Part shown: piece after piece, positions 7,629 through 17,011 of the stretch
How the letters are laid out: the number at the start of each line of letters is the position of its first letter
Numbering within the stretch: the stretch's first letter is position 1
Assembly: GCA_026982335.1 (NCBI GenBank)
Contig: JALSHH010000054.1
Location: 1 to 36,458, forward strand
Source of the DNA: Phycisphaerales bacterium
GTDB taxonomy: Bacteria > Planctomycetota > Phycisphaerae > Phycisphaerales > UBA1924
DNA: 36,458 nt
Reading direction: 5' to 3'
Notes under the pieces: generated by a model
Seen by the model: the letters and a program-made list of their open reading frames with translations, nothing else
Told to the model about the DNA's origin: nothing
Databases searched by the model: none
Position numbers and translations under genes: made by a program

Positions 7629-9776
7629 ATGCTTTCTCGTTTGACCAGTTCCCCCTCTTCGCAGCTCGAATGCATCTCTGCCCAAGAACGCCTGAGCATT
7701 TTGATCAAGAATCTTGCTCGGATTGATCTGCCGGGTATGTCTCCTGAGCGTCTTGCGCATTGGCAAGCATGTACCAATGCGTCTCACGAGGCTGAGGATG
7801 TCCGCCGAGCGCACACTGAGCTGCTCGCCCCTCTGCTTGCTCGGCTCAGTGGACGGAACATGCCACCGATCATTCTTGAAGGGGTCGATTCGCCTTGGAT
7901 GCTCAAATCGCTCGTCGATGCACCTCCGCCCAAGGGTTCCTTGGGTTTTCGTCAGCGTGTACTCGTTATGCAGGCCGATTGGAACGAGTTTTTCGATGGA
8001 TTGGCGCGTTTGGATTTGGGCGATGGACTTGGCGATTCACGATTCGTCTGGTTCGTCGGCGAGGATGCGCCTGATCGGCTTGTCGAATGGGTCGATGCTC
8101 GGATCGACGATGCGCCGCCTGCGATGGCAGTGCAGTGCCCATCGCTGGGTAAAAAAGCGTCGCCGGATGCTCCCGAGCTTATTCGCGAGATCGATGCGCG
8201 GTGGACACGCAATGCTCAAGTACTCAAAGCCAAGGTTGCCAGGCGAGGGGTACGGGATCAATCGTGGTGGGCCAAGCGATTTGATTGCATCAACGACCCT
8301 GACGCTTGCGGTGAACCGATCCGGGTGCTGATTCCTGTTTCCCGGTATACGACCTACCTCAAGCACGCTGCAGAGGACCTTGCAGCATCATTTTCGGCCC
8401 GAGGGTGCCAGTGTCAGGTGCTGATGGAAACCGATGATTCTTCGATCATGTCCGAAAGCAGCACCCTGCGGGCGATCGACAAGTTTGATCCCGATTTGAT
8501 TGTGTCGATCAATTACACGCGCAGCTCGCTGGGCAGCAATATTCCCAAGGACATCCCGCATGTGTGCTGGATCCAAGATGCGATGTCTCACCTTTTTGAC
8601 GCCAAGGTCGGCAAGGCTTTGGGCAAATTGGATTTTGTTGTTGGGATGGTGAGTGATGAGTTGATTGAGCGACATGGTTATCCAAAGGCGCAGACCCAGT
8701 GGATGCCAATGGTTGCATCCCGGTCGAAGTTCTGGTCCAAGTCAATCACTGATGGGTTTGATTCCGAGATTGCATGGGTGACACACCAAAGCGAGCATCC
8801 CGATGTATTTCGCGATCGGATGGTCGAGGAAATGGCAACCAATGCGCCTGATGCTGCCTGCAAGTTTGCGCAAGTGCTCAGAGAAGTTGAATCAATGGTG
8901 ACGACAAATTCTCGTGCGCTGGTGTTTAACAGATTCCGTGAACTTGTCGATGATGCTTTTTTTCCTACAGGCGTTCCCGATGGTGCTTTTGAATTACGAT
9001 CGAGCTTGCTCCAAGGTATGGTTATTCCTTATGCGGAGCGTGTTTTTCGTCATCAAACTGCTTTGTGGGCAGCGAATATTGCAATACGCCGAGGATGGCG
9101 ATTTAAGCTCTACGGCAATGGGTGGGAAAGGCACCCTCAACTCAGTATGTTTGCTGCAGATCAACTCGAGCACGGTCCGGCATTGTGCAGATGCTATCGT
9201 GATTCGGTGGTTCATCTTCATGCCTCAATTAATCAGGTTACCCATCAACGCGTGAGCGAGTGCCTGCTCTCAGGTGGGCTTCCATTGTGCCGGATTGTGC
9301 GAGATGCATTTGGAATTATTCAGGCCAAGTTTCTTGATCGATGTTATCGGGAAAACATTGGATCATTGGTCGACGATCCAACCGTTGCGGAGAGCTCGAG
9401 TTCGGAGCAATGGCGTGTTGAGATCAAATCGTGCGATGAACTTCAGGAGTTGGTGAATGATTTCCATCGACTCAATTTGTATGATGAAGCAGCGTTCGAT
9501 TCGGGATGGATGATGTGGAATACAAAAGAGTTCGCCAGAGCTCGAGAGTTACTGGCCAGTCCAAGTAAACGAAGAAATGCGGAAATGATTCGTTTGATCA
9601 AGGATTTCTTTTTTACCAGTGAGGCACAACTTGAATCTCTTGTCGAACAGGCGATCAAAGATCGGATGTGGCGCCAAGATCGTATTGAATCGGTAAGACT
9701 CAATCTGTCCAGCGAACTTACATTCGATGGGTTTGCCAAAGGTGTGCTTAATTTGGTGAAGCGAAGGCTTGGTTGA
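7629..9776 (+). CDS. CgeB-like glycosyltransferase family protein
   Basis: A 715-aa protein, probably a cytoplasmic GT-B-fold glycosyltransferase of surface-glycan assembly. The clearest part is the C-terminal half. IRVLIPVSRYTTYLKHAAED opens a Rossmann-type domain near residue 232, PDLIVSINYTR follows, and RGWRFKLYGNGWE with HLHASINQVTHQRVSECLLS and GGLPLCR matches the Glyco_trans_1_2/CgeB signature. The N-terminal 220 residues (with RFVWFVGEDAPDRL) are unassigned. The ATG at 7629 has GGAG 8 bases upstream; a TTG at 7611 is the alternative. It begins a block of glycan genes, divergent from ade and convergent with the next glycosyltransferase. Donor and acceptor are unknown. Confidence 0.75.
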   Translation: MLSRLTSSPSSQLECISAQERLSILIKNLARIDLPGMSPERLAHWQACTNASHEAEDVRRAHTELLAPLLARLSGRNMPPIILEGVDSPWMLKSLVDAPPPKGSLGFRQRVLVMQADWNEFFDGLARLDLGDGLGDSRFVWFVGEDAPDRLVEWVDARIDDAPPAMAVQCPSLGKKASPDAPELIREIDARWTRNAQVLKAKVARRGVRDQSWWAKRFDCINDPDACGEPIRVLIPVSRYTTYLKHAAEDLAASFSARGCQCQVLMETDDSSIMSESSTLRAIDKFDPDLIVSINYTRSSLGSNIPKDIPHVCWIQDAMSHLFDAKVGKALGKLDFVVGMVSDELIERHGYPKAQTQWMPMVASRSKFWSKSITDGFDSEIAWVTHQSEHPDVFRDRMVEEMATNAPDAACKFAQVLREVESMVTTNSRALVFNRFRELVDDAFFPTGVPDGAFELRSSLLQGMVIPYAERVFRHQTALWAANIAIRRGWRFKLYGNGWERHPQLSMFAADQLEHGPALCRCYRDSVVHLHASINQVTHQRVSECLLSGGLPLCRIVRDAFGIIQAKFLDRCYRENIGSLVDDPTVAESSSSEQWRVEIKSCDELQELVNDFHRLNLYDEAAFDSGWMMWNTKEFARARELLASPSKRRNAEMIRLIKDFFFTSEAQLESLVEQAIKDRMWRQDRIESVRLNLSSELTFDGFAKGVLNLVKRRLG

Positions 9777-9801
9777 GTTTAATGATTGACACTTGAGAAA
9801 T

Positions 9802-11364
9802 TCAAGGTTCTTGCAAGGCAGCACGCACGATCTCAGATGGTGGGGTATTTTGGGTTGGGTAGAGTCGATGCAATCGCACTCCCATGGATTCGATTGTTTC
9901 TTTTTTGGACCAGATGGTGTCCTCATAAATCCAGCTTGAGATTACCAGATCGGTTGCGCCCAACTTCGGGATCATGCCGGAAGGGTAGATTGGGTATCCG
10001 ATGAGCCCAGTACCGGCTTTGGATGGATCATCATCGACGATGCCAATAATTTGAGCGGGTGAGTCATTGATCGTTTTGCTGATATCTTTGGTGTGTTGTC
10101 CAGAGCAGAAAATCAATACTTTTTTGCCTGCCAATGACTCGAGCATGGTTTTCATCCGCTGGGCAGCATCAGGAGGGGTTGAGCCATCGAGTTCTGCAGC
10201 TTTGGCGCTATACGATGGGCGAAGGTGGTTGGGCCAAGGGCGATCAGGGCGCGAGGTTGTCCGGTCAATTAGGGCAACAAGCTTGTCGATGTGTGTGGGG
10301 ATGCTGTGGTTTTTGAGTGCAAGCAGGTGAGCGTTGCGGGCAATGGCAGGCATATCCATTTTCATAAGAGAAATGATGGCACCACATAACCTTGAAGCGA
10401 TTAATTGGGTCGGAGTATTCCATTGCGTGTCAACGCTCATTCCAGTGTGCCCGTTGATTACGGCATCGCTGGCACCCGAACGCACCTTGGTGACCACCGG
10501 AATACACCCTAGTGAGAGTGCTTCGAGCATTGCGACGCTTTGCCCTTCGTATCGCGAGGGCAATATCCAGAGATCTGCCCATCGCAGATGCTCAGGAATT
10601 TCTTCAGGAGGTACTGTTCCGATGTATTCGACATGATCATTGGAAGCGATTGCCTGGAGTAGTTTTTCTTTCTCAGGTCCATCACCCACAATTCGGAATT
10701 CAAAGTCAATGCCTCGATCACGCAGTGCATCGGCAAGGTGGGGGAGCACACTGACGCGTTTTTGTTGTTCGTGGAGACGCCCTGTATAGACAAGTCTCAA
10801 TGCTCGTCGTTCCATTGGTAGACGAGCCGGGCAATGGGGGGGGACTTCGACGCAGTATGGGATATGAAAAATATCTCGGATTCTTCCGGGTATGGCGCGT
10901 TCGGCGATTGAGTAGAGCTCGCTACTGACGGGGACAATCGCATGAATCATCGGCTCGTAGCGTTTGGCAACGGCGATATCGTATTCGTTGTCTGAATGAA
11001 TCCATGAAGCAACGCGGACAAGGTTGGGGTGGTTTTGGGCAATGGTTGCGATGGCACCGTAGCAATCGCCGTGGAGATTAGGGGAGATTATCACTGGTTT
11101 TCCAGTGATTGCGTACATTTCTTGAATTGCATGGAGGTAGACGGCGACAAGGGGGTCAAGGCATCCACGCAGATGGTGGATTGATGGGGCGTTGCGCACA
11201 GTAGCCGCAATGTAGGGTTGAAGAAATTGAGGAGGTGATTCGCCGGGCGGTGTATGGACAATGAGGCCTGCGGGAATGGATCGTTCTCGCAGGCCTTTGA
11301 TTGCGCGCAAAGCCCATGTGGTGACGCCGCTGACACATAGATGATCTGGTAGAATGATGAGCAT
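9802..11364 (-). CDS. GT4 glycosyltransferase with C-terminal GxHT Rossmann-like module
   Basis: A retaining GT-B glycosyltransferase (520 aa). The first domain opens with MLIILPDHLCVSGVTTWALR. The second contains LRLVYTGRLHEQQKRVSVLP near 218, FRIVGDGPEKEKLLQAI and PSRYEGQSVAMLEALSLGCI, the E-x7-E donor-binding signature of GT4 enzymes. After about residue 410 comes an extra domain (KKVLIFCSGQHTKD ... IIGIVDDDPSK ... DLVISSWIYED ... LHRLYP) not part of standard GT4 enzymes. The same module is present in the next two genes (see findings). It is divergently transcribed from the neighbour at 11477 across a 112-bp gap. The sugar and acceptor are unknown. Confidence 0.88.
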   Translation of the reverse strand: MLIILPDHLCVSGVTTWALRAIKGLRERSIPAGLIVHTPPGESPPQFLQPYIAATVRNAPSIHHLRGCLDPLVAVYLHAIQEMYAITGKPVIISPNLHGDCYGAIATIAQNHPNLVRVASWIHSDNEYDIAVAKRYEPMIHAIVPVSSELYSIAERAIPGRIRDIFHIPYCVEVPPHCPARLPMERRALRLVYTGRLHEQQKRVSVLPHLADALRDRGIDFEFRIVGDGPEKEKLLQAIASNDHVEYIGTVPPEEIPEHLRWADLWILPSRYEGQSVAMLEALSLGCIPVVTKVRSGASDAVINGHTGMSVDTQWNTPTQLIASRLCGAIISLMKMDMPAIARNAHLLALKNHSIPTHIDKLVALIDRTTSRPDRPWPNHLRPSYSAKAAELDGSTPPDAAQRMKTMLESLAGKKVLIFCSGQHTKDISKTINDSPAQIIGIVDDDPSKAGTGLIGYPIYPSGMIPKLGATDLVISSWIYEDTIWSKKETIESMGVRLHRLYPTQNTPPSEIVRAALQEP

Positions 11365-11476
11365 GAAAGAGCACTTCTACTGGGATATTCTCAACTTTTG
11401 GATGATTGTACCGCTGGGGATCGATCATGCAAGGCGATTGCATACCAGAAACAGGTCATTTTTATTGTAAGATTCT

Positions 11477-13552
11477 ATGTCTACACGCTTGAACAAAAGT
11501 TTTTCATCGAGATGCACGGTGTTGATCGTTGCGCCTGGGATGCGGGCCTATCACTTTGACGGGGTTGCCCAGGCGCTCGCTGAAAGTGGGTTGTCCGCAT
11601 GTTCCGAGACGATGCAGATTGGGCAAACTATTCATTTGACCCCCATGATGCTGCAGCAGGCAAGCGTGATTGTCCATGCTGATGGTGTGGGAATCAATGC
11701 GGTTATGGTTCATGGCAAACCGATCGAACCATCTCAACCAATTGTCCTTCAAATGGATGGTGTGCTCGAGTATGCCAACACTTTTCTTAATGCACATGCC
11801 GGGGAACGATTTCTTCAGCCTTCCCATGCCAATTTGGTTTTGGCATCTGGTCAGCACGACCGGGACATTCTGCGGGCACTGGGCAACCGTGCTGTTGCAA
11901 CGGGGCTTCCGAGACTTGACGGATTTGTCGATCGTGTGCGTCGGCAAGCAATGCGATCATGCCATGGCATACTTGTTGCCAGTGCCAATCAGCCGGCTTT
12001 TACCCCGGGGGCTCGATCCCGATTGATGGCATCGTTCAGAAGGGTCAAGGCTTACGCGACGAAACAGAATTTGTCGATTCGTTGGCGAATTGAGTCAGAA
12101 ATGGCCTGTGAGTTGGGTATTGAAAACGATGAAACGGATCTTGACGAGTTGTTGGCGAAGGTACGGTGTGTTTTGACCAGCGCATCGACATTGGCGATTG
12201 AATCCATGATGGCCAACAAACCCACTGCAATCCTTCATCCTCATCCGTGGGATTTATGGATTCCATGCGCATGGCGGTATGATGGGGACGCTTTGGATGG
12301 GATCGAAGAGGATCAAGCAGCTATGAATGCATTGCAGGGGAAGGACCATCGGGCCAATGTTGTAGCTTCCAATTCGATCGCCAAGATATGCGCCCAAACA
12401 ATCCCGATGACGACCAAGTCAATACCCGAGCTCTTTGATGCGTTGATGACCCCTTGCGCTGAGCTTATGGCTCTTCAAGAGCGCATCGTTGAACACTACA
12501 CTTGTACGGATTCTGCAAGACGGGTGGCCAGGGTCATTGGGCGGGTTGTGTCGTCGAATACAGGTTGTCGAAAATCAAGTAAGATTTCTGCACACGCAAT
12601 AGAGCCCAATAGTCGAATCATTGAAACCTTCGATGCGATCCGCAAAGCCCAATCATCGCGTGTTACGATCATTGCAAGTCGAGCACCTTCACTCGAGCTT
12701 GCCACACTCGTTGAACATCGGTTCGCAGAAATTGAAAGGTTCATTGTGCTTGGTGAACCAGATGGTGCTTCTTTTTTAGGTGTTGGGGCATTGAGTTTTT
12801 CGCAAATTCAAGAGCTCGGCATTTTGGACCAGTCTTTGCTGATTGTGCCTCAAGGTGATTGTGCCTTGGTGGTTGCTTTGCAAACTTTGGGTGTGTCAGT
12901 ATTTCATTCGTGTGTCTATAGCGATTGTGAGTTGATGCTGCATATTGATGAAGTGATGAAAAATATCCGAGAAGCAAGCTTGCGAGGGGAGGTGCGCACT
13001 ACGCTCAAAGAGACATTTATTGAAGGGGCTGAGCAGTATTCGTCTGCTCAAATTCTTCGTGGCAATCGGCCCGCGATGATTGTACTTCAGGGTGAGGAGA
13101 TTGATTTTGATCTTTATCAGAGGTCACATGGTTGGCGAGATCAGGGAACGATTGTCCGTTCGCTTGGGTGGAGTGATGCGGAGCTTTCTTCGCCGGAGTA
13201 TTTTGGATCGTTGGTGAGAAGTTTTGGCGATCAATCCTATGCGATTTATGGGGGCGGACTTCATACCCGCCGACTTCTTAGATATTCTGGACTCATACAT
13301 AGGCCTTGCATGATCCTTGATGATCAAGTTTCTCGTGGCGATGGCAAGATGCTTGATGGTATTCCAGTGGTTCACCCACAAGATATTCGGACAAACGAGG
13401 TTAATTTTCTGGTTCTCTCTTCATTTGTTCATGAGGAATCGTTGTGGAAAAGAGCAGCTTGTTTTCGTCAGATGGGTATGGGCGTCTATCGGCTTTATGG
13501 ATCCTCTGGGAAGATCGAGTCATCGCTCGGCAAACCAAGGTCCGGTGTATGA
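11477..13552 (+). CDS. Large GT-B-like protein with C-terminal GxHT module
   Basis: A 691-aa protein of uncertain function. The N-terminal 350 residues have the rhythm of a GT-B or capsule/teichoic-type transferase: VLIVAPGMRAYHFDGVAQAL, AVATGLPRLDGF, and CVLTSASTLAIESMMANKPT followed by AILHPHPWDLWIP, the sort of segment that binds a nucleotide sugar. Residues about 395-490 (RVTIIASRAPSLELATLVEH ... LLIVPQGD ... LQTLGVSVF) look like a degenerate Rossmann unit. Residues 584-675 (AIYGGGLHTRRLL ... MILDDQ ... FLVLSSFVHEE ... GVYRLYG) are the module shared with both neighbours. No clear ribosome-binding site precedes the ATG. Context places it in surface polysaccharide synthesis; the reaction is unknown. 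Confidence 0.65.
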   Translation: MSTRLNKSFSSRCTVLIVAPGMRAYHFDGVAQALAESGLSACSETMQIGQTIHLTPMMLQQASVIVHADGVGINAVMVHGKPIEPSQPIVLQMDGVLEYANTFLNAHAGERFLQPSHANLVLASGQHDRDILRALGNRAVATGLPRLDGFVDRVRRQAMRSCHGILVASANQPAFTPGARSRLMASFRRVKAYATKQNLSIRWRIESEMACELGIENDETDLDELLAKVRCVLTSASTLAIESMMANKPTAILHPHPWDLWIPCAWRYDGDALDGIEEDQAAMNALQGKDHRANVVASNSIAKICAQTIPMTTKSIPELFDALMTPCAELMALQERIVEHYTCTDSARRVARVIGRVVSSNTGCRKSSKISAHAIEPNSRIIETFDAIRKAQSSRVTIIASRAPSLELATLVEHRFAEIERFIVLGEPDGASFLGVGALSFSQIQELGILDQSLLIVPQGDCALVVALQTLGVSVFHSCVYSDCELMLHIDEVMKNIREASLRGEVRTTLKETFIEGAEQYSSAQILRGNRPAMIVLQGEEIDFDLYQRSHGWRDQGTIVRSLGWSDAELSSPEYFGSLVRSFGDQSYAIYGGGLHTRRLLRYSGLIHRPCMILDDQVSRGDGKMLDGIPVVHPQDIRTNEVNFLVLSSFVHEESLWKRAACFRQMGMGVYRLYGSSGKIESSLGKPRSGV

Positions 13553-13620
13553 AGTTCGGTAGGTTTTGAGTTTTCGGTTTTGGTGTGCAACTTTCTCTTT
13601 TTTTGACTATGATTTCGCCT

Positions 13621-14796
13621 ATGAGAACTCAAACCGATTCTGTCGATTCCAAACTTGCAGCGAGTTTTGCCCATCGCATGCGAAATCCGGGATCACCTGC
13701 TCTTCCCCTTCTTCAGGCCCTCCGCAATCAAGTGCTTGAGCGCACTGCTGCCATGTTTCGTGCTCAAGGGATTACTGATATCGCACTTTTTGGTGCCGGT
13801 GGTCATACGCGTCCGATCGTTCGTCAGCCTTGGACACGCTATGGCGTTTCAGTTCGTGTAATTTTCGATGATCATCCGACTCGGCCGGCAATGGGAGGCA
13901 TTCCGATTGCCAAGCCTTGTCGAGAGGATCTTCCCGATGTGGTAGGGGCCATTGTCATCAGTTCTCAATGCTACGAGCACAAGCTTTTTGGCCGAGCCAG
14001 CAAAATTTTTGCTGAGTTTGATCTTCCCATTGTCAAGCTTTATACCACCGACGACGCGCCTTATCAGGCGGATCGTACGCTTGAGCGTTTGGCTTCTCTT
14101 CCGGATCTTACCTTAGACGAGGCGCGTTGGCTTGTTGAAAATCGAGGGGAACGACATGATGCGCTTCTTCCGATGCTTCCTCCTGCGCGCACTGAGCTTC
14201 ATATCAGACGATATGAATTGGCTGCGGATTTGATTGATCGCATCGACGCATCCATTGTTGCTGATCTTGCTTGTGGAACGGGTTATGGTTCGACAGTTCT
14301 CGCGCATGATCATGACATAACCTATTTGGGTGTGGATATTGATCTGCCAACGATTCGATATGCTCAAAAGCGCTATGGATCACCAACACACCAATTCCAC
14401 TGCGCCTCGGCGATCGAACTTCCGATTGGTGATAGTGAGGTTGATCTGATTGCCAGCTTCGAAACGATTGAACACATTGAGGAGACCGAAAAACTCTGTG
14501 CTCAGTATGCCAGGATACTCAAACCTGACGGGCTTCTCGTGGTGAGTACTCCTCACAAACTTGGGCCGACTCCGCATCATGTTTACGATTGGGACCTTGA
14601 AGAGTTTATCAATGCCCTTGAGCCGAATTTTAAAATCATTGAGCTTATCGGTCAGCTTCCTGTTGACGAAGTTTTCGACCCCAGCCTCCCCCCCGGTATG
14701 TGGTACCTCGACCCAACCCAATCCGGCAATCAACCTAATATTCAACCCACAGTCCGTCGTCCCGACTTCCTCATCGCCATCGCGAAACACTCATGA
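13621..14796 (+). CDS. SAM-dependent methyltransferase with N-terminal GxHT module
   Basis: A 391-aa fusion. Residues 50-142 carry the shared Rossmann-like module (DIALFGAGGHTRPIV, VIFDDHP, AIVISSQCYEH, IVKLYT). Residues 190-390 are a class I methyltransferase: motif I VADLACGTGYGST at 213-225, an acidic strand TYLGVDIDL, LIASFETIEHIEE, and ILKPDGLLVVSTPH. It probably methylates a glycan precursor or sugar. The start is uncertain. The ATG at 13621 is chosen; an ATG at 13609 and a GTG at 13585 are in frame, and none has a good ribosome-binding site. The stop overlaps that of the convergent next gene in the six bases TCATGA. Composition changes from T-rich to C-rich near 14680, within the gene. 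Confidence 0.82.
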   Translation: MRTQTDSVDSKLAASFAHRMRNPGSPALPLLQALRNQVLERTAAMFRAQGITDIALFGAGGHTRPIVRQPWTRYGVSVRVIFDDHPTRPAMGGIPIAKPCREDLPDVVGAIVISSQCYEHKLFGRASKIFAEFDLPIVKLYTTDDAPYQADRTLERLASLPDLTLDEARWLVENRGERHDALLPMLPPARTELHIRRYELAADLIDRIDASIVADLACGTGYGSTVLAHDHDITYLGVDIDLPTIRYAQKRYGSPTHQFHCASAIELPIGDSEVDLIASFETIEHIEETEKLCAQYARILKPDGLLVVSTPHKLGPTPHHVYDWDLEEFINALEPNFKIIELIGQLPVDEVFDPSLPPGMWYLDPTQSGNQPNIQPTVRRPDFLIAIAKHS

Positions 14797-16065
14797 GCAC
14801 GAAGCCGGTGCTTGTGCCCAATGGGCGATCTCAGGGTCTGTATCAACAAGCGCATACCGATCGTCATACCAGCACGATCGCGGACGCCCCGCGAGCCTCG
14901 CAGTGATCAAATCCTCATCCGCCGATCGCATCATCTGCACATCGTGCTCAACTGATACCACCTTCTTCATCCGCCGAGACGCCTGAAACTGCTCGATCAC
15001 AGGCTCGCAGTCCCCATACTTCGCCTGCGTTTCAAGATCAAATATCTTCGCATAACTCGGAGGCAACCACATCGTCCGCAACGCGTGCCTCGCTGCCACC
15101 CGCTCCCATGCGGTGTCAAGGTGAATCTGATCCCACACATCAGGTGCACGCTGGCATTCTTCAACCCACGCATCAAGCACCCGCTGAGCGTTCTCGGTCC
15201 GGTTGAAGTAGGTTGTTCCACTGGCAAACTGCCACCCGCCAGCCTTTGACACTGCAAAGTCCATCTCCGCTCCGCCCAAGAGCAGCGGGGGCGAACGCAG
15301 CACCGCGTCCGCATCGACCCAAAGCACCGGACGCGTATATTTCTCCGAACAATCCTTCACAAACTGTGCCTTCATCGCGCAGTTGCGTTCCCAGCTCCCG
15401 CGTGATGCAACCCCCTCGATGAAGTGCTCAATCCCAAGCTCAACACACGAACGCCTGAGGTTTTTCACCTCTTCTTCATAAGGCGTATCAAGTGTAAAAT
15501 ACGAAATCACCAACGGCACCGAGGCCGCGCTGCATTGGGCAATCTCAGGCTCAAGCCCACCATACCAGAGCATCGGCCCGGGATAATCTGCGCATGACCC
15601 AATCATCCCATGTTCAATATACAACGCCTTGGCATCGTCATACCAATGCCGCTGCGCATCATGGACGAACAGCACCCCGCCGGGCGCAAGCAATGATCGC
15701 GCATGCGCCATGCACGCCGAGCGGGCTACTCCATCGACGATAATCACATCAAACACTTCGCCGTCAACTGCATGGATGTAGTCATCGAGATGCGTCGGAT
15801 CCTCTTCCGCAATCGTCGCATTCGCCCCCGGCTCTCCATCGGCGGGGCAGCAGATCAACCGAACATGCTCACGCTTTCCGACTTTGCCCACAACAGTCTT
15901 GTGCCAACCGGCATGATGCTCTATGCTCGTCAGGTGCGCATCAGGCGGCAAAAACTCCGCCAACCAAAGCGTTGATCCCCCCGAACCCCACTCAAGCACC
16001 CGCCCCCCCGGCTTGATGTGCCTCAAAATACACTCACGATGATCTCGCCCTGTTATACATCTCAT
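14791..16065 (-). CDS. Methyltransferase-like domain fused to a glycosyltransferase-like domain
   Basis: A 424-aa two-domain protein. Residues 1-175 are a class I methyltransferase-like fold with RVLEWGSGGSTLWLAEF at 22-38 as motif I, LTSIEHHAGW, VFDVIIVDGVAR and LLAPGGVLFVHDAQ. Residues 185-420 resemble nucleotide-diphospho-sugar (GT-A) transferases. VISYFTLDTPYEEEVKNLR opens the domain, PVLWVDADAVLRSPP gives a D251-A-D253 metal/donor motif, and FASGTTYFNRTENAQ and DQIHLDTAWE follow, similar to DUF616/GT77-type enzymes. The fusion suggests a modification and a transfer acting on one glycan. The strand is opposite to both flanking methyltransferase genes. The family match of the first domain is by pattern only. 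Confidence 0.72.
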   Translation of the reverse strand: MRCITGRDHRECILRHIKPGGRVLEWGSGGSTLWLAEFLPPDAHLTSIEHHAGWHKTVVGKVGKREHVRLICCPADGEPGANATIAEEDPTHLDDYIHAVDGEVFDVIIVDGVARSACMAHARSLLAPGGVLFVHDAQRHWYDDAKALYIEHGMIGSCADYPGPMLWYGGLEPEIAQCSAASVPLVISYFTLDTPYEEEVKNLRRSCVELGIEHFIEGVASRGSWERNCAMKAQFVKDCSEKYTRPVLWVDADAVLRSPPLLLGGAEMDFAVSKAGGWQFASGTTYFNRTENAQRVLDAWVEECQRAPDVWDQIHLDTAWERVAARHALRTMWLPPSYAKIFDLETQAKYGDCEPVIEQFQASRRMKKVVSVEHDVQMMRSADEDLITARLAGRPRSCWYDDRYALVDTDPEIAHWAQAPASCS

Positions 16066-16164
16066 ACGCCAATCATCGTACCCTCAACCCTGTTTTCTCT
16101 CAAATCTCAACAAAAAATCACCTGAACGCCGATTCCAAGCTTCAACCACACGGAATACATAATC

Positions 16165-16875
16165 ATGAACACCCTTCTCGCCGACACCCCGCAGTCAGAT
16201 TTTCATTCGTGGAGATACCTCCGAAACACCGCCCGAAGGCTCGAACACCTCGCGACGCTCGGGCTTGAGTTCAATGGAAAAACCATTCTCGAACTCGGCG
16301 CAGGCATCGGCGATCTCTCCACATTTTTCCTCGATCGCGGAGCAATCGTCCACGCAACCGAAGGCCGACCCGAGAACTATGCCTTCCTCAAAGACCGCTT
16401 CGAGGACGAACCAAACATCACCACCCAACTCATCGACCTCGATCCTCCACCAGCAGACTTCGAGAAAACCTTCGACATCGTCATGTCCTATGGCCTGCTC
16501 TACCACCTCTCCGATCCAGCTGCCGGATTAGATTTCATGAACCAATCCGCCCGAGACCTTCTCCTTCTCGAATCAATCTGCCTCCCCGGCGATGAACTCA
16601 GCATCAATCCGTACGAAGAGATTCAGACACAAGCCGGTGCTGCCTATTCAGGAATGGGGTGTCGCCCAACCCGAAAGTGGGTTTTTAAACAACTCAAAGA
16701 ACGATTCAACTATGTCTATCTCCCCACGACCCAACCATCACATATTGAGTTCCCAACCGATTGGACTCGAAAATCCCATCCTGCAGCCACCCGCTCAGTC
16801 TTCATCGCTTCAAGAACCTCGCTCAACAATCCGTTGCTCACCCAAGATCTCCTCACGATTCAGACGCCAGTCTGA
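16165..16875 (+). CDS. Class I SAM-dependent methyltransferase
   Basis: A 236-aa cytoplasmic methyltransferase. FNGKTILELGAGIGDLSTFF at about 36-55 is motif I, VHATEGRPENYAFLKDRF holds the acidic residue of motif II, FDIVMSYGLLYHLSDPAAGL is motif IV, and LLLLESICLPGD is a later core strand. The C-terminal part (RKWVFKQLKERFNYVYLPTT) is a substrate-side extension. The substrate is unknown; the position at the end of the glycan block suggests a sugar or glycolipid. It is divergent from the fused methyltransferase/glycosyltransferase gene with a 99-bp gap. Confidence 0.82.
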   Translation: MNTLLADTPQSDFHSWRYLRNTARRLEHLATLGLEFNGKTILELGAGIGDLSTFFLDRGAIVHATEGRPENYAFLKDRFEDEPNITTQLIDLDPPPADFEKTFDIVMSYGLLYHLSDPAAGLDFMNQSARDLLLLESICLPGDELSINPYEEIQTQAGAAYSGMGCRPTRKWVFKQLKERFNYVYLPTTQPSHIEFPTDWTRKSHPAATRSVFIASRTSLNNPLLTQDLLTIQTPV

Positions 16876-17011
16876 CACCGTTTTATCCTTTTGTAGACAG
16901 TTGCACCCACCATATGTGATTGCGACGAAACTGATCCCGCTCAGATCGGGTAGAATATCAAGAACGATTGGTTATTGATTTGATCCTTCATCCCTAGGCC
17001 CGGAGCGAATT

